64,000 nt of DNA, taken from positions 1 to 64,000 of the forward strand of contig NZ_JAJFEQ010000016.1 of NCBI RefSeq assembly GCF_020707265.1. The letters run 5' to 3'. The stretch comes from Massilia sp. IC2-477. Lineage in GTDB: Bacteria > Pseudomonadota > Gammaproteobacteria > Burkholderiales > Burkholderiaceae_D. A program made the translations under genes and the position numbers. Shown here one piece after another: positions 34,030 to 42,962 of the stretch. Position 1 is the first letter of the stretch; each line of letters begins with the position of its first letter. The notes beneath the pieces were generated by a model. The model ran no database searches and had not been told where the DNA came from. It was given only the letters and a program-made list of their open reading frames with translations.

Positions 34030-35988
34030 ATGGCGAAACACGAAGCCGACATGGACCTGCTGTGGAACGAGCTGACGCGCCTGAGCGAAACGGGCGAGCT
34101 GCGCCGCCTGTCCTGCGCCTTTGCCCGTTTCATCGCCTCGCTGGGCGCTGCGCCGCCCTCGCTGGTGCTGGCGTCCAGCGTGCTGTCCGAGCTGGAAGGG
34201 CAGGGCCACAGCTGCCTGCTGCTGGACGACCTGGCGGCCGGCCCGGCCACCTTGCTAGGATGGGAGGACGAGGGGTGGAAGCTGCTCGCGCGCGCCGCCG
34301 GCCCGCTGCCGAAGACGGCCCAGGGCTGGGCCCAGCAGCTGGCCGCCTGCGGCCAGGTGTGGGAAGTCGGCGCCTTCGATTACGACCAGCCGCTGGTGCT
34401 CGATGGCGACCGCCTCTACCTGCGCCGCTACTGGCGTGACGAGATGCTGGTGGCCCAGGCCGTGCGCGAGCGCGCGACCAAAGTACGCGAAGTCGACGTG
34501 CGCGACGTGCGCGGCTGGCTCGACGTGCTGTTCTCGACCCAGCGCGCGAGCGAGGGCCCCGACTGGCAGAAGCTGGCCTGCGCCATCGCCCTGCGCGGCT
34601 CGGTGGCCATCATCACCGGCGGCCCCGGCACCGGCAAGACCTATACCGTGGCGCGCCTCTTGGCGCTGCTGTTCGCCACCGCGCCGGAAGCGGCCAGCCA
34701 GCGCATCGCCCTGGCCGCACCCACCGGCAAGGCGGCGGCGCGCCTGAAGCAGTCGATCGACAAGGCCCTCGGCGAACTCGACGACAAGGTGGGCTCGCAG
34801 CTGCCACTGCGCGAACTGACCGCGCGCATGGGCGCCGCCCGTACTCTGCACAGCCTGCTGGGTGCCCGTCCCGATACCCGCGCCTTTGCCCACCATCGCG
34901 GCAATCCGCTCGACGTCGACGTCCTGATCGTGGACGAAGCCTCGATGGTCCACCTCGAGATGATGGCCTCGCTGCTGGACGCGCTGCCCCCTGGCGCGAC
35001 CCTGATCCTGCTGGGCGACAAGGACCAGCTGGCGTCGGTGGAGGCGGGCGCCGTGCTGGGCGACCTGTGTTACAACGCCCAGGCCGGCGGCTACACCGAC
35101 GCCACCCTCGACTACGTGCTGGCCGCCAGCGGCGAAGAACTCCCCAGCGAATTCCTGGGCAAGGCCGGCGCGCTGGCCCAGCAGACCGTGATGCTGCGCC
35201 ACAGCCGCCGCTTCGGCGGCCCGATCGGCCAGCTGGCCCTGGCCGTGAATGCCGGCGACGCCGTGCGTGCCGAAACCCTGCTGCGCGCCGGTAATGCCGA
35301 GAAAAACGGGGTGCGCTGGATCGAGAACGCCCAGCAGCAGCACGTGCTGCATCTGGCCCAGTCCGGCTACGGTTCTTACCTGGACGTGTTGAATACGGCT
35401 CCCACGGCCGGATTGAACACGAATCATGAAGAATGGGTGCGCCAGGTCTTGCAACGCTTCGAATCCTTCCGCATCCTGTGCGCGGTGCGCGACGGCGAGT
35501 GGGGCGTGACCGGCCTGAACGATGCAGTAGCGAGCCGCCTGGCCCAGGCCGGGCTGCTGCGCCCGAATGGCGAATGGTATGTGGGACGGCCGGTGATGGT
35601 CACCCGCAACGACTACGGCACCGGCGTCTACAACGGCGACATCGGCGTGACCCTGCCCGACCCGGCTAGGGCTGGCGCGCTGCGGGTGTATTTCCTGGAG
35701 GGCGACACCGTGCGCAGCGTGCTTGCCACCCGCCTGCGCAACGTCGAAACGGCGTTCGCGATGACGGTCCACAAGTCGCAGGGCTCGGAGTTCCGGCACA
35801 CGGTGCTGGCGCTGCCGCGCGAGCGCGGCGCCGTCCTCACCCGCGAGCTGGTCTACACCGGCATCACCCGCGCCAGCGAGCAGTTTACTTTGGTCTCGCC
35901 CCCAGGCGCCGTTTTGGCGGAAGCCATTGCCCAGCGTACCCACCGCACCAGCGGCCTGCGCGGCATGATCGCGCCCAGCGCGCGCTGA
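34030..35988 (+). CDS. recD: Exodeoxyribonuclease V alpha subunit RecD
   Basis: A 652-residue 5'-3' superfamily 1B helicase subunit of RecBCD. Motifs: Walker A ITGGPGTGKTYTVARLL, LIVDEASMV (motif II), LLGDKDQLASVEAGAVLGDLC (III), and TVHKSQGSEF with YTGITRASEQ near the C-terminus. The N-terminal 170 residues are the RecD-specific region that contacts RecC. Length and motif order are standard. The ATG is one base after the recB stop. No terminator is visible in the 189 nt that follow before the next gene. Confidence 0.94.
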   Translation: MAKHEADMDLLWNELTRLSETGELRRLSCAFARFIASLGAAPPSLVLASSVLSELEGQGHSCLLLDDLAAGPATLLGWEDEGWKLLARAAGPLPKTAQGWAQQLAACGQVWEVGAFDYDQPLVLDGDRLYLRRYWRDEMLVAQAVRERATKVREVDVRDVRGWLDVLFSTQRASEGPDWQKLACAIALRGSVAIITGGPGTGKTYTVARLLALLFATAPEAASQRIALAAPTGKAAARLKQSIDKALGELDDKVGSQLPLRELTARMGAARTLHSLLGARPDTRAFAHHRGNPLDVDVLIVDEASMVHLEMMASLLDALPPGATLILLGDKDQLASVEAGAVLGDLCYNAQAGGYTDATLDYVLAASGEELPSEFLGKAGALAQQTVMLRHSRRFGGPIGQLALAVNAGDAVRAETLLRAGNAEKNGVRWIENAQQQHVLHLAQSGYGSYLDVLNTAPTAGLNTNHEEWVRQVLQRFESFRILCAVRDGEWGVTGLNDAVASRLAQAGLLRPNGEWYVGRPVMVTRNDYGTGVYNGDIGVTLPDPARAGALRVYFLEGDTVRSVLATRLRNVETAFAMTVHKSQGSEFRHTVLALPRERGAVLTRELVYTGITRASEQFTLVSPPGAVLAEAIAQRTHRTSGLRGMIAPSAR

Positions 35989-36177
35989 TACCCGTTCGGC
36001 CGCGTCGCGCAAGCTCCCGGCCTTGATCGAGGCCAAGGGCGGTGTTTGCGCGCGCCATGGCGATCGAACTCGGCCGTTCAAATGCTGTCTTACCTGCGAT
36101 CAAGAACAAAGACCCGGCTGCACTTTTCGTGTGTAGTCATGATTCCCGACATTTCGGCGTGAACGCCTGGCGCAAGC

Positions 36178-37290
36178 ATGCAGCCAATCGACCAGCAGAT
36201 GCTCGTGTTCTGTCCCGCGGCGCGCAGCGCAGCGCAATTGCCTTGCCTGCCCGACGACGAGGATGTGCTCCCGGCCTTTCCGCTGGCCGGCGCCTGGGCG
36301 CGCTGGTTCGCGCGCAGCTTCGACCTCTGGTGGCAAACCGCACTGGTGGCCCTGGTGATCGGCTACCTGGCGAGCAGGGTGTCCCCAAGCTTCCTGCACT
36401 GGCTGGAAACCCCGCTCGGCTGGAAGCTGTTCGGCCTGGCCTGCATGCCCGGCGGCCTGGTGCTGGACGCGGCCCTGCTGGCCGTGGGGGGCAATACCCC
36501 GGGCAAGGCGCTGCTGGGCTTGCGCGTCATCACCACCGATGGGAGCACCCCCGGTTTCCGTGAGCTGCTTCGCCGCAATATGGCGGTCTGGCGCGCCGGC
36601 CTGGGACTCGGCCTGCCTGCCGTCAGCCTGCTCACCATGGCGCGCCAGGGCCTGCGCCTACGCAAGGGCGTGCAGGCAAGCTATGACAGAAAGGATTTCC
36701 TGGTGAGCGCCAGCCCCCGCGGCTGGCTGGCGAAGGGCGTGTTCGGCCTGGCCTTTGCCGGCCTGTTCAGCACCATCATGATCCTCGACACGGTGGACCG
36801 CCAGGACAGCCGCGAAGCCACCGCCATGCTGGCGGCCCCGCCGATGGCCTGGACCAACCCGGCCACCGGGCGCAGCACCATGCTGGCACCCCAGTGGAAA
36901 GCCGAGGCGCGCCAGGGCGCGGACGGCGCGCCGCAATACCTGTTCACCCGGCACAGCGGCCATGCGGTGGTGCTGTTCGCCTACGAGGCCGGCGGGGGCA
37001 GGGCCCTGCGCCAGGACGCCCAGGCGCTGGAAGACCGGCTGGCCGACCGTTTCGAGCTGGCCGAAAGCTATTTTGCCGAGTTCCGCGGCCGGCGCTCCTG
37101 GGTCAGCCGCGGCCTGCACCGCAAGGGCCCGGAGCGGGTCCAGCTGCGCATCGTGGAAGTGGATGGCAAGGCCTGGCGCGTGGTCGCGATGCAGTCGCCG
37201 CCGGCCGCCTATACCGACGACCTGGTGGCCGAGCTGAGCAGTGCCCTGTGGGATACGGTGGCGCCGCCGGCGCCTGGGAGCGGAAAATGA
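36178..37290 (+). CDS. RDD family membrane protein
   Basis: A 370-residue inner-membrane protein with an RDD domain: the aligned Arg and Asp residues are in WARWFARSFDLWWQ (near residues 40-53), and GNTPGKALLGLRVITTDG is the second family motif. About four transmembrane helices occupy residues 50-210, followed by a soluble C-terminal domain of about 150 residues (from about 220) with no recognised fold. RDD proteins are of mostly unknown function, some linked to Na+/H+ antiport. An alternative start is the ATG at 36199. The gene ends directly at a strong intrinsic terminator. Confidence 0.8.
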   Translation: MQPIDQQMLVFCPAARSAAQLPCLPDDEDVLPAFPLAGAWARWFARSFDLWWQTALVALVIGYLASRVSPSFLHWLETPLGWKLFGLACMPGGLVLDAALLAVGGNTPGKALLGLRVITTDGSTPGFRELLRRNMAVWRAGLGLGLPAVSLLTMARQGLRLRKGVQASYDRKDFLVSASPRGWLAKGVFGLAFAGLFSTIMILDTVDRQDSREATAMLAAPPMAWTNPATGRSTMLAPQWKAEARQGADGAPQYLFTRHSGHAVVLFAYEAGGGRALRQDAQALEDRLADRFELAESYFAEFRGRRSWVSRGLHRKGPERVQLRIVEVDGKAWRVVAMQSPPAAYTDDLVAELSSALWDTVAPPAPGSGK

Positions 37291-37291
37291 C

Positions 37292-37314
37292 AAAAGGGCC
37301 TTGCGGCCCTTTTT
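37292..37314. terminator. Bidirectional intrinsic terminator
   Basis: AAAAGGGCC (37292-37300) pairs with GGCCCTTTT (37305-37313) around a TTGC loop, with a T-run on the plus strand and a T-run on the minus strand as well. It lies between convergent genes ending at 37290 and 37333 and can serve both. Confidence 0.9.
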
Positions 37315-37332
37315 GCTGTTGCGGCAGATAGC

Positions 37333-38274
37333 TTATTTCTTGCGGCGCTTCGGCACCACCTTCACCTTGCCGCGCTTCTTGACCGCCTTGAGCTTGCCGG
37401 TGCCGGCGCTGGCCTTGATGCGGGCGCGGCTGGAGGAAGCCTTGAAACGCGGGGCGCGGCTCGAAGCGCGCGCGACCACTGGCGCTTCTTCGCCGGTGAT
37501 GAAGCGGCGCACGTTGAGTGCGTCCAGGATGCGTGCCGAGGAGGCGCTGGCGTTCAGCAGCACCATGGTCGCGTTCTTCCCGCCTGCCTTGATGTTCATG
37601 ATCAGGCAGCGGCCGGCTTCCGAAATATAGCCGGTCTTCGACAGGCCGATGTCCCAGCCCTTGGCGCCCACCAGGCGGTTGGTGTTGCGGTACTCGACCT
37701 GGCGGCCGTTGATGTTGATCAGGTCCTTCGACTCGGTGGTAGCGGCGGTGATGTCGGGATAGCGCGCAGCAGCAGCGGCCATCTTGACCAGGTCGCCGGC
37801 GTTGGAGCGGTTGCGCGGCGACAGGCCGGTCGGCTCTTCGATCACGGTCTGGGTCATGCCGAGCGCGGCGATCTTGCGCTTGACGGCGGCCTTGAAGCCT
37901 TCGGTGCCGCCTGGATAGGTACGGGCCAGCGCGTGCGCGGCGCGGTTGTCCGAGGACATCAGGGCCAGCTGCATCACGTCGCGGCGCGAAATCAGGGCGC
38001 CGACCGGCACCCGCGAGCTGCTGTTCTTGAAGGTGTCGACGTCGCTGCGGTCGATTTCGATCAGCTCGTCCATGTCCTGGTGGGCGTCCAGCACGACCAT
38101 GGCCGTCATCAGCTTGGTCAGCGACGCGATCGGGACGACGCGGTCTGCATTCTTTTCCAGCAAAATCTTGCCGGTGTCATCTTCTACCACGAGCACCGAT
38201 TGCGAGCCGAACGGCACCGCGAATGCGGCAGCCGAAAACGACATCAATACGGTGGCAAACAATTTTTTCAACAT
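37333..38274 (-). CDS. pbpG: D-alanyl-D-alanine endopeptidase (PBP7-type)
   Basis: A 313-residue periplasmic S11-family peptidase that cleaves peptidoglycan cross-links. Signal peptide about residues 1-19 (MLKKLFATVLMSFSAAAFA). Active-site motifs: S51-LT-K54, S108-D-N110 and K213-T-G215. The C-terminal 50 residues are unusually Lys/Arg/Ala-rich and likely disordered and basic, possibly for binding acidic polymer or DNA. Similarity to PBP7/PbpG is by motif spacing and size; the extra tail is longer than in the E. coli protein. It is monocistronic and ends at the bidirectional terminator. Confidence 0.9.
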   Translation of the reverse strand: MLKKLFATVLMSFSAAAFAVPFGSQSVLVVEDDTGKILLEKNADRVVPIASLTKLMTAMVVLDAHQDMDELIEIDRSDVDTFKNSSSRVPVGALISRRDVMQLALMSSDNRAAHALARTYPGGTEGFKAAVKRKIAALGMTQTVIEEPTGLSPRNRSNAGDLVKMAAAAARYPDITAATTESKDLININGRQVEYRNTNRLVGAKGWDIGLSKTGYISEAGRCLIMNIKAGGKNATMVLLNASASSARILDALNVRRFITGEEAPVVARASSRAPRFKASSSRARIKASAGTGKLKAVKKRGKVKVVPKRRKK

Positions 38275-38510
38275 TGTCGGGTTCAGGAATAGGCTTGCGT
38301 TGAGCGAAAAGCGCGGGGTGCGCGGTCAACAGTCAGATTTCACGATCTAGCTGTAGGGCAACTACAGGTGTTGGAAGATAGCATCAAGCATGATGCATGT
38401 CTATGGCACACAAGCAAAAATGACCTTGTGGACCGGAATTTATTGCAGTTTAGCGTCAGGATTGCCAGAGCGTCCATGAGCTAGGCCAGAATCGGCCCGG
38501 AATTCTATCC

Positions 38511-38542
38511 TGAAAAACAAAGCCCTGCGCGGGGCAGGGCTT
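38511..38542 (-). terminator. Intrinsic terminator of sulfate-binding protein gene
   Basis: AAGCCCTGC (38520-38528) and GCAGGGCTT (38534-38542) form a 9-bp stem with a 5-nt loop. On the minus strand it is followed by TTGTTTTTC. It lies 14 nt after the stop of the sulfate-binding protein. The remaining gap to pbpG (38275-38510) shows nothing else notable. Confidence 0.85.
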
Positions 38543-38555
38543 GTTGGCCAGGGGC

Positions 38556-39566
38556 TTATTTCGGCTGGTAAATCTTATCGAATTCACCGCCATCGTTGAA
38601 GTGGCGCTCCTGGGCCTTGCGCCAGCCTCCGAACAGCTCATCCACCGTGAACAGCTGGATCGGCCGGTAGTTGGCGGCGTACTTCTTCATCACGGCGTCC
38701 GAGCGCACGCGCATGAAGTGCTTGGCGCCGATTTCCTGGCCGGCCGGCGAGTACAGGAAGTTCAGGTAGGCGGTCGCTTCCTTGCGCTGATTGCGGCGGT
38801 CGACCACCTTGTCAACCACGGCGACCGGCGATTCGGCCAGGATCGAGACCGACGGGTAGACCACCTCGAAGTTGTCGCCGAACTCGGCGCGCACCATGCT
38901 CACTTCGTTCTCGAAGGTCACCAGCACGTCGCCGATCTGCCGCTGGGTGAAGGTGGTGGTGGCGGCGCGGCCGCCCGCGTCCAGGATCGGCACGTTCTTG
39001 AAGATGCGGCCCACCAGCTCGCGCGCCTGGGCATCATTGCCACCTTTCTTCTTCAGGGCCGCGCCCCAGGCCGCCAGGTAGGTATAGCGGCCGTTGCCGG
39101 CGGTCTTTGGGTTCGGGATGATCACCTGCACGCCCGGGCGCGCCAGGTCGTCCCAGTCCTTGATTCCCTTGGGGTTGCCCTTGCGCACCAGGTAGACCAT
39201 GGTCGAGTAATAGGGCGCCGCATTGTTCGGGAACTTCTTGGCCCAGTCCTTTGCCACCAGGCCGCGGTCGGCCAGCATGTCGATGTCATTGGCCTGGTTC
39301 ATGGTGACGACCGAGGCTTCCAGGCCGTCGGCCACGGCGCGCGCCTGCTTGCTCGAGCCGCCGTGCGACTGCTTGATGGAGACCGTTTGGCTGGTCTGCT
39401 GCTTGTAGGCGGCAATGAAGGCCGGGTTGATGTCCTTGTACAGCTCGCGCGCGACGTCGTACGACACGTTCAGCAGCTCGGTCTCGGCGGCGCTGGCGGT
39501 GAGCGGCAGCGCGGCGCCTAGCGCCAGGGCGATCAATAGACGGCGAAGCGGGGAAGTCAGGGTCAT
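38556..39566 (-). CDS. sbp: Sulfate ABC transporter substrate-binding protein
   Basis: A 336-residue periplasmic binding protein for sulfate or thiosulfate. Signal peptide about residues 1-26. Typical Sbp/CysP sequence is visible: LLNVSYDVARELYKDINPAF, KQSHGGSSKQARAVADGLEASVV, and IPNPKTAGNGRYTYLAAWG. It is monocistronic: no cysT, cysW or cysA permease or ATPase genes are nearby, so it must feed a transporter encoded elsewhere. A strong terminator follows. I could not identify a CysB site with confidence. Confidence 0.93.
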   Translation of the reverse strand: MTLTSPLRRLLIALALGAALPLTASAAETELLNVSYDVARELYKDINPAFIAAYKQQTSQTVSIKQSHGGSSKQARAVADGLEASVVTMNQANDIDMLADRGLVAKDWAKKFPNNAAPYYSTMVYLVRKGNPKGIKDWDDLARPGVQVIIPNPKTAGNGRYTYLAAWGAALKKKGGNDAQARELVGRIFKNVPILDAGGRAATTTFTQRQIGDVLVTFENEVSMVRAEFGDNFEVVYPSVSILAESPVAVVDKVVDRRNQRKEATAYLNFLYSPAGQEIGAKHFMRVRSDAVMKKYAANYRPIQLFTVDELFGGWRKAQERHFNDGGEFDKIYQPK

Positions 39567-39795
39567 GTTTGTTCTCGCTTTTCAAATCTTGTGGACAGGA
39601 TGCATCATCCATCGGATGGCCCAATTACGGAACAACAGTTTTGTCATATGCTTAGTACCGCCGAGCGGGACAGCACGCTGCCGGACGCATGCAGACGTCG
39701 GCAGCAGGCAACAGGCCTTTCGGTGTATAGTCGTGCCCAGCCATTGCGCCGCCGGCGCGGGTCCTGTTCGTTTTTATTCTGCATAGTGATGTTTG

Positions 39796-40326
39796 ATGTC
39801 CACGCGTTTTGACATTCGCAAGGCGGTACCCGGTGATGCGTCCGCTGCCTGCGCGCTGCTGCGCCGCTCGATCGAAGTCGGCTGCAAGGCCGACCACGAA
39901 GATCGTCCGGGCGTGCTCGAGGCCTGGCTCGGCAACAAGACCGCGGCCAACGTCAGCACCTGGTTTTCCATTCCCAGCAACCACGCCCTGGTCGCCGAAC
40001 GCGATGGAGAACTGCTTGGCCTGTGCCTGCTGACCCAGGCCGGCAAGCTGGCACTGTGCTACGTGGCGCCGGAGGCGCTGCGCAGCGGCGTCGGCCGTGC
40101 GCTGCTGTCCGCCGCCGAGGGACAGGCGCGCGCCTGGGACATCCGCAAGCTCCACCTGCACAGCCCGGCCAGCGCCAGCGCCTTCTTCGAGCGCCAGGGT
40201 TATGTGAATGCCGGCAAGGACAAGGCCTGCTTCGGCCTCGAATGCGATCTGTTGTGGAAGCAGCTCGACGCCAGCTGCGAGGCCCAGGCCGGCGCTCGCA
40301 AGCGCTTCTGCAATTGCAGCAGCTGA
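39796..40326 (+). CDS. GNAT family acetyltransferase
   Basis: A 176-residue GCN5-related N-acetyltransferase. The acetyl-CoA pyrophosphate loop reads RSGVGRALL (near residues 96-104), preceded by the strand LALCYVAPEA, and the C-terminal FFERQGYVNAG is the usual motif B. The N-terminus (FDIRKAVPGDASAACALLRRSI) is typical. The C-terminal tail has four Cys and several basic residues. An in-frame TTG lies directly before the ATG. The substrate is unknown. It is followed at 55 nt by the Amj-like flippase gene on the same strand. Confidence 0.85.
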   Translation: MSTRFDIRKAVPGDASAACALLRRSIEVGCKADHEDRPGVLEAWLGNKTAANVSTWFSIPSNHALVAERDGELLGLCLLTQAGKLALCYVAPEALRSGVGRALLSAAEGQARAWDIRKLHLHSPASASAFFERQGYVNAGKDKACFGLECDLLWKQLDASCEAQAGARKRFCNCSS

Positions 40327-40343
40327 GTTCGTCCTGATCTTCT

Positions 40344-40370
40344 GATGCTAAGATAGCAATCTTTGGCATC
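40344..40370 (+). promoter_or_regulatory. Hairpin in leader of amj
   Basis: GATGCTAAGAT and ATCTTTGGCATC pair with one bulge around a 4-nt loop, ending 12 nt before the GTG start of the amj-like gene. It may weaken or time translation; without expression data this is speculative. Confidence 0.3.
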
Positions 40371-40381
40371 GGGAACGATAC

Positions 40382-41185
40382 GTGGACATACAACTGCTCT
40401 TCATCTGCTTCCTCACGTTCGTCATCCACCTGATCGGCACGCTCGCCTATTCGGTCCGCATCGCCGGCGTGCGCACCCGCCGCATCGCTGTCTCCTTCGC
40501 CCTGTTCAGCATCCTGGTGCTGCTCTCGCGCACCTCGAATTCCTTCCTCGGCCCCTTCCTGGCCAAGCGCGTCGAAAGCAATCTGGACGGCGCGGCCCAG
40601 TCCGCGCTGCTGGGCGACTTCCAGTGGCTGCTGGCATCGAGCAGCCTGGCTACCGTCATCGGCGCCTTCCTGATCCCGACCTTCCAGCGCGTGTTCTGCC
40701 GCGCCGTGCTGCATTTCCAGGCGCACCGCTCGGTTCCCAAGCTGATCCTGCACGGCTTCTTCAAGGGCGGGCTGTCCTATGTGAAGGACGTGGCCAGCGT
40801 GCCGGCCGCGAAGAATATCAGCGCGATCCGCTCGGGACACGGCGTGTCGCTGCGCATCACACTGCTCAACGTGGTGGCCACCGCCCTGTGGACCGTGGGC
40901 GTGTTCGCCGCGCTGTATGCGGGCGTGCTCGATCCATCCGTGCGCGTGACCTCCAGCACCCTGTCCTCGATCATCAACGGCGGGGCCACCATCCTGATGG
41001 CGATCTTCATCGACCCCCACATGTCGGGCATGACCGACGACGTGCTCGAAGGCAAGGTCAGCGAAGGACAGTTCAGGAAGGCGATCGTGTGGCTGGTCGG
41101 CAGCCGCCTGGCGGGCACGATCCTGGCGCAGGCCCTGCTCGTGCCGTCCGCCATCCTGATTGCCTGGGTGGCAAGGGCGATCTGA
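40382..41185 (+). CDS. amj: Amj-type lipid II flippase (DUF2837)
   Basis: A 267-residue integral membrane protein with about six helices. It resembles Bacillus Amj/YdaH, the alternate lipid II flippase that can replace MurJ: FVIHLIGTLAYSVRIAGVRTRRIAVSFALF at the N-terminus is the family hallmark, followed by LLSRTSNS. The role is to move undecaprenyl-linked peptidoglycan precursor across the inner membrane. The start is GTG at 40382, with a weak GGGA upstream. A MurJ-like flippase of the polysaccharide cluster lies at 62454 in this same window. Family recognition is by pattern and has not been tested by search. Confidence 0.75.
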   Translation: MDIQLLFICFLTFVIHLIGTLAYSVRIAGVRTRRIAVSFALFSILVLLSRTSNSFLGPFLAKRVESNLDGAAQSALLGDFQWLLASSSLATVIGAFLIPTFQRVFCRAVLHFQAHRSVPKLILHGFFKGGLSYVKDVASVPAAKNISAIRSGHGVSLRITLLNVVATALWTVGVFAALYAGVLDPSVRVTSSTLSSIINGGATILMAIFIDPHMSGMTDDVLEGKVSEGQFRKAIVWLVGSRLAGTILAQALLVPSAILIAWVARAI

Positions 41186-41278
41186 ATACTTGCGCTGGCC
41201 GCAACAGGTTTGACGAACACATCTTTTGTCGGTGTAAAGCTTGCGCTATAGTAAGCGCCTCGATTGGATGAGTTCGAT

Positions 41279-41914
41279 ATGGCTTCACGTAGAGATTTCC
41301 TGCAACAGGGCGCCCGCCTGTGCGCCATGGGCGTCATCGGCACCCCGCTCCTGACCCCGGCCAGCGCCGCTGCCCAGAACAACGACCTGCAACCGCCGCC
41401 CGACCTGTTCGACGCGCAACTGCTGGATCTGGATTTCTGGGTCAAGCCGCGCACGCTTTCCCTGGTGCGCCCGCAAAGCGGCGAACGCGCCAAGGTGCTG
41501 TACTGGAAGGACGGCGAGATCATCGATTCCGCCTACCAGGAGCTGTGCCACATCCTGCGCGATGTCAACGGCCGCGCCAGCGCGCCGATCGACCCCAAGC
41601 TGTTCGAAGTGCTGTGGGGCACGCAAGCCTTCATCGCCCGCTACGGCATGACCCAGCCGCTCGAGATCCTGTCGGGCTACCGCACCGAGGCCTCGAACAA
41701 GCGCCTGGTGGAAGAGGGCGTGCCGGCGGCGCGCAAGTCGCTGCACATGGTGGGCAAGGCGGCCGATATCCGCATCGCCAGCCTGAACGAGGAAGTGCTC
41801 GGCGGCCTGATCCGCAGCTTCCGCCAGGGCGGCGTCGGCTACTACTACCGCTCCGGCCCGAAGGGCGGCTGGATCCACGCGGACACCGGGCTCAACCGTA
41901 CCTGGAAGGGGTAA
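41279..41914 (+). CDS. DUF882/YcbK-like peptidase M15 family protein
   Basis: A 211-residue exported protein. The N-terminus carries a twin-arginine motif (SRRDFLQ) followed by a hydrophobic stretch and an AxA-like cleavage site near residue 33, so it is a Tat substrate. The mature part has LEILSGYRTEASNKRL, KSLHMVGKAADI and GGVGYYYRSGPKGGWIHADTG, the zinc-binding SxHxxGxAxD and H-x-D motifs of YcbK-like metallopeptidases. It likely trims peptidoglycan stem peptides. The start at 41279 places the twin arginines near the N-terminus. Confidence 0.88.
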   Translation: MASRRDFLQQGARLCAMGVIGTPLLTPASAAAQNNDLQPPPDLFDAQLLDLDFWVKPRTLSLVRPQSGERAKVLYWKDGEIIDSAYQELCHILRDVNGRASAPIDPKLFEVLWGTQAFIARYGMTQPLEILSGYRTEASNKRLVEEGVPAARKSLHMVGKAADIRIASLNEEVLGGLIRSFRQGGVGYYYRSGPKGGWIHADTGLNRTWKG

Positions 41915-41977
41915 AACCCCGGCGCGCACACCGTGCGTGCATGCCATCGCACTTCCGCTAATATGGGTTGTCGGGGT

Positions 41978-41993
41978 CAGGCAGGCCTGCCTG
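41978..41993. promoter_or_regulatory. Perfect 16-bp palindrome upstream of DUF378 gene
   Basis: CAGGCAGGCCTGCCTG is a perfect inverted repeat without spacer, 44 nt upstream of the ATG at 42038. It could be an operator for a dimeric repressor; no regulator is assigned. Confidence 0.35.
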
Positions 41994-42037
41994 GCCGATT
42001 CATTCCGCTTTACGCTGCACGACTCAAGGAGGCAATG

Positions 42038-42331
42038 ATGGCAACGATGAATGCTCCAACGATGGACCGCAGGACCATGGGCGAACGGCGCACCTCGATG
42101 CGCACGCAAGGGCGCTCCGCCATGTCGGCGCTCGACTACCTGGCAATGGCGCTCCTGATTATCGGCGGCCTGAACTGGGCCATGGTCGGCCTGTTCGACG
42201 TCGACATGGTCGCCACCATCTTCGGCCCGGGCAGCCCGGCCACCCGCATCGTCTACGTGGTGGTGGGCCTGGCGGCGCTGTACTCGATCTACACCACGGC
42301 CAAGATGGCCGGCAGCAAGCGCTCGCACTGA
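42038..42331 (+). CDS. DUF378 domain membrane protein
   Basis: A 97-residue protein. The first 30 residues are polar and Met/Arg-rich. The rest is DUF378, two helices with the conserved ALLIIGGLNWAMVGLFDVDMVATIFG and the C-terminal VVGLAALYSIY. The family is of unknown function and widely distributed. AAGGAGG (42026-42032) sets the start at 42038 rather than the ATG 3 nt upstream. It is followed after 4 nt by a phosphodiesterase gene on the same strand, so the two are probably co-transcribed. Confidence 0.85.
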   Translation: MATMNAPTMDRRTMGERRTSMRTQGRSAMSALDYLAMALLIIGGLNWAMVGLFDVDMVATIFGPGSPATRIVYVVVGLAALYSIYTTAKMAGSKRSH

Positions 42332-42335
42332 GCGA

Positions 42336-42797
42336 ATGCGCGTCGGCCTGATCTCCGACACGCACGGGTTGCTGCGCCCGCAGGCGCTCGACTTCCTGCG
42401 GGGCAGCGACCATATCATCCATGCCGGGGACATCACGGGCCCCGAGATCCTCGCGCCGCTGGCCGCGATGGCGCCGCTGACCGTCGTGCGCGGCAACAAC
42501 GACCGCGGCGCCTGGGCCGCCGACATTCCCGAGACCGCCATCTTGCGGCTGGGAGCGGTCGCGATCTACGTCATCCACGACATCAAGGAATTGCCGATCG
42601 ACCCGCAGGCGGCGGGCATGCGCGTGGTCGTCTCCGGCCATTCGCACAAGCCGGCCTGCCAGCAGCGTGGCGGGGTGCTCTACGTGAATCCCGGGAGCGC
42701 AGGACGGCGTCGCTTCACGCTGCCGATCTCGGTAGGTGAATTACTGATCGACGGCCATGAGGTGTCAGCCAGGCTGCTTACGCTCGAGATCGACTGA
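42336..42797 (+). CDS. YfcE/MJ0936-type metallophosphoesterase
   Basis: A 153-residue calcineurin-like phosphodiesterase. Metal ligands are visible in ISDTHG (residues 7-12), HAGDITG (near 29-35), RGNNDRG (near 52-58) and GHSHKP (near 98-103). The small size and NPGSAGRRR motif put it with YfcE/MJ0936 enzymes, which cleave phosphodiesters such as bis-pNPP in vitro; the natural substrate is unknown. It starts 4 nt after the DUF378 gene. Confidence 0.9.
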   Translation: MRVGLISDTHGLLRPQALDFLRGSDHIIHAGDITGPEILAPLAAMAPLTVVRGNNDRGAWAADIPETAILRLGAVAIYVIHDIKELPIDPQAAGMRVVVSGHSHKPACQQRGGVLYVNPGSAGRRRFTLPISVGELLIDGHEVSARLLTLEID

Positions 42798-42962
42798 GTG
42801 CGCGCGCTTCATGCAGGCCGCATGAAAGGCTGCCTTGCTGTTTTGTTGGCGCCACATCCGAGTCCATCAGTATCTTGACGCACTGGCTTGCCGGGCGTAG
42901 CTTGAACGCGACAGCGCCGCAACACTCTTCCATCACCGGTTCGTTTACCCAGAGGCGACACC

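Noticed and set aside
38351..38367. CTGTAG/CTACAG inverted repeat upstream of pbpG
   Set aside because: Only 6-bp arms; expected by chance in a window of this size and not near a start or stop.
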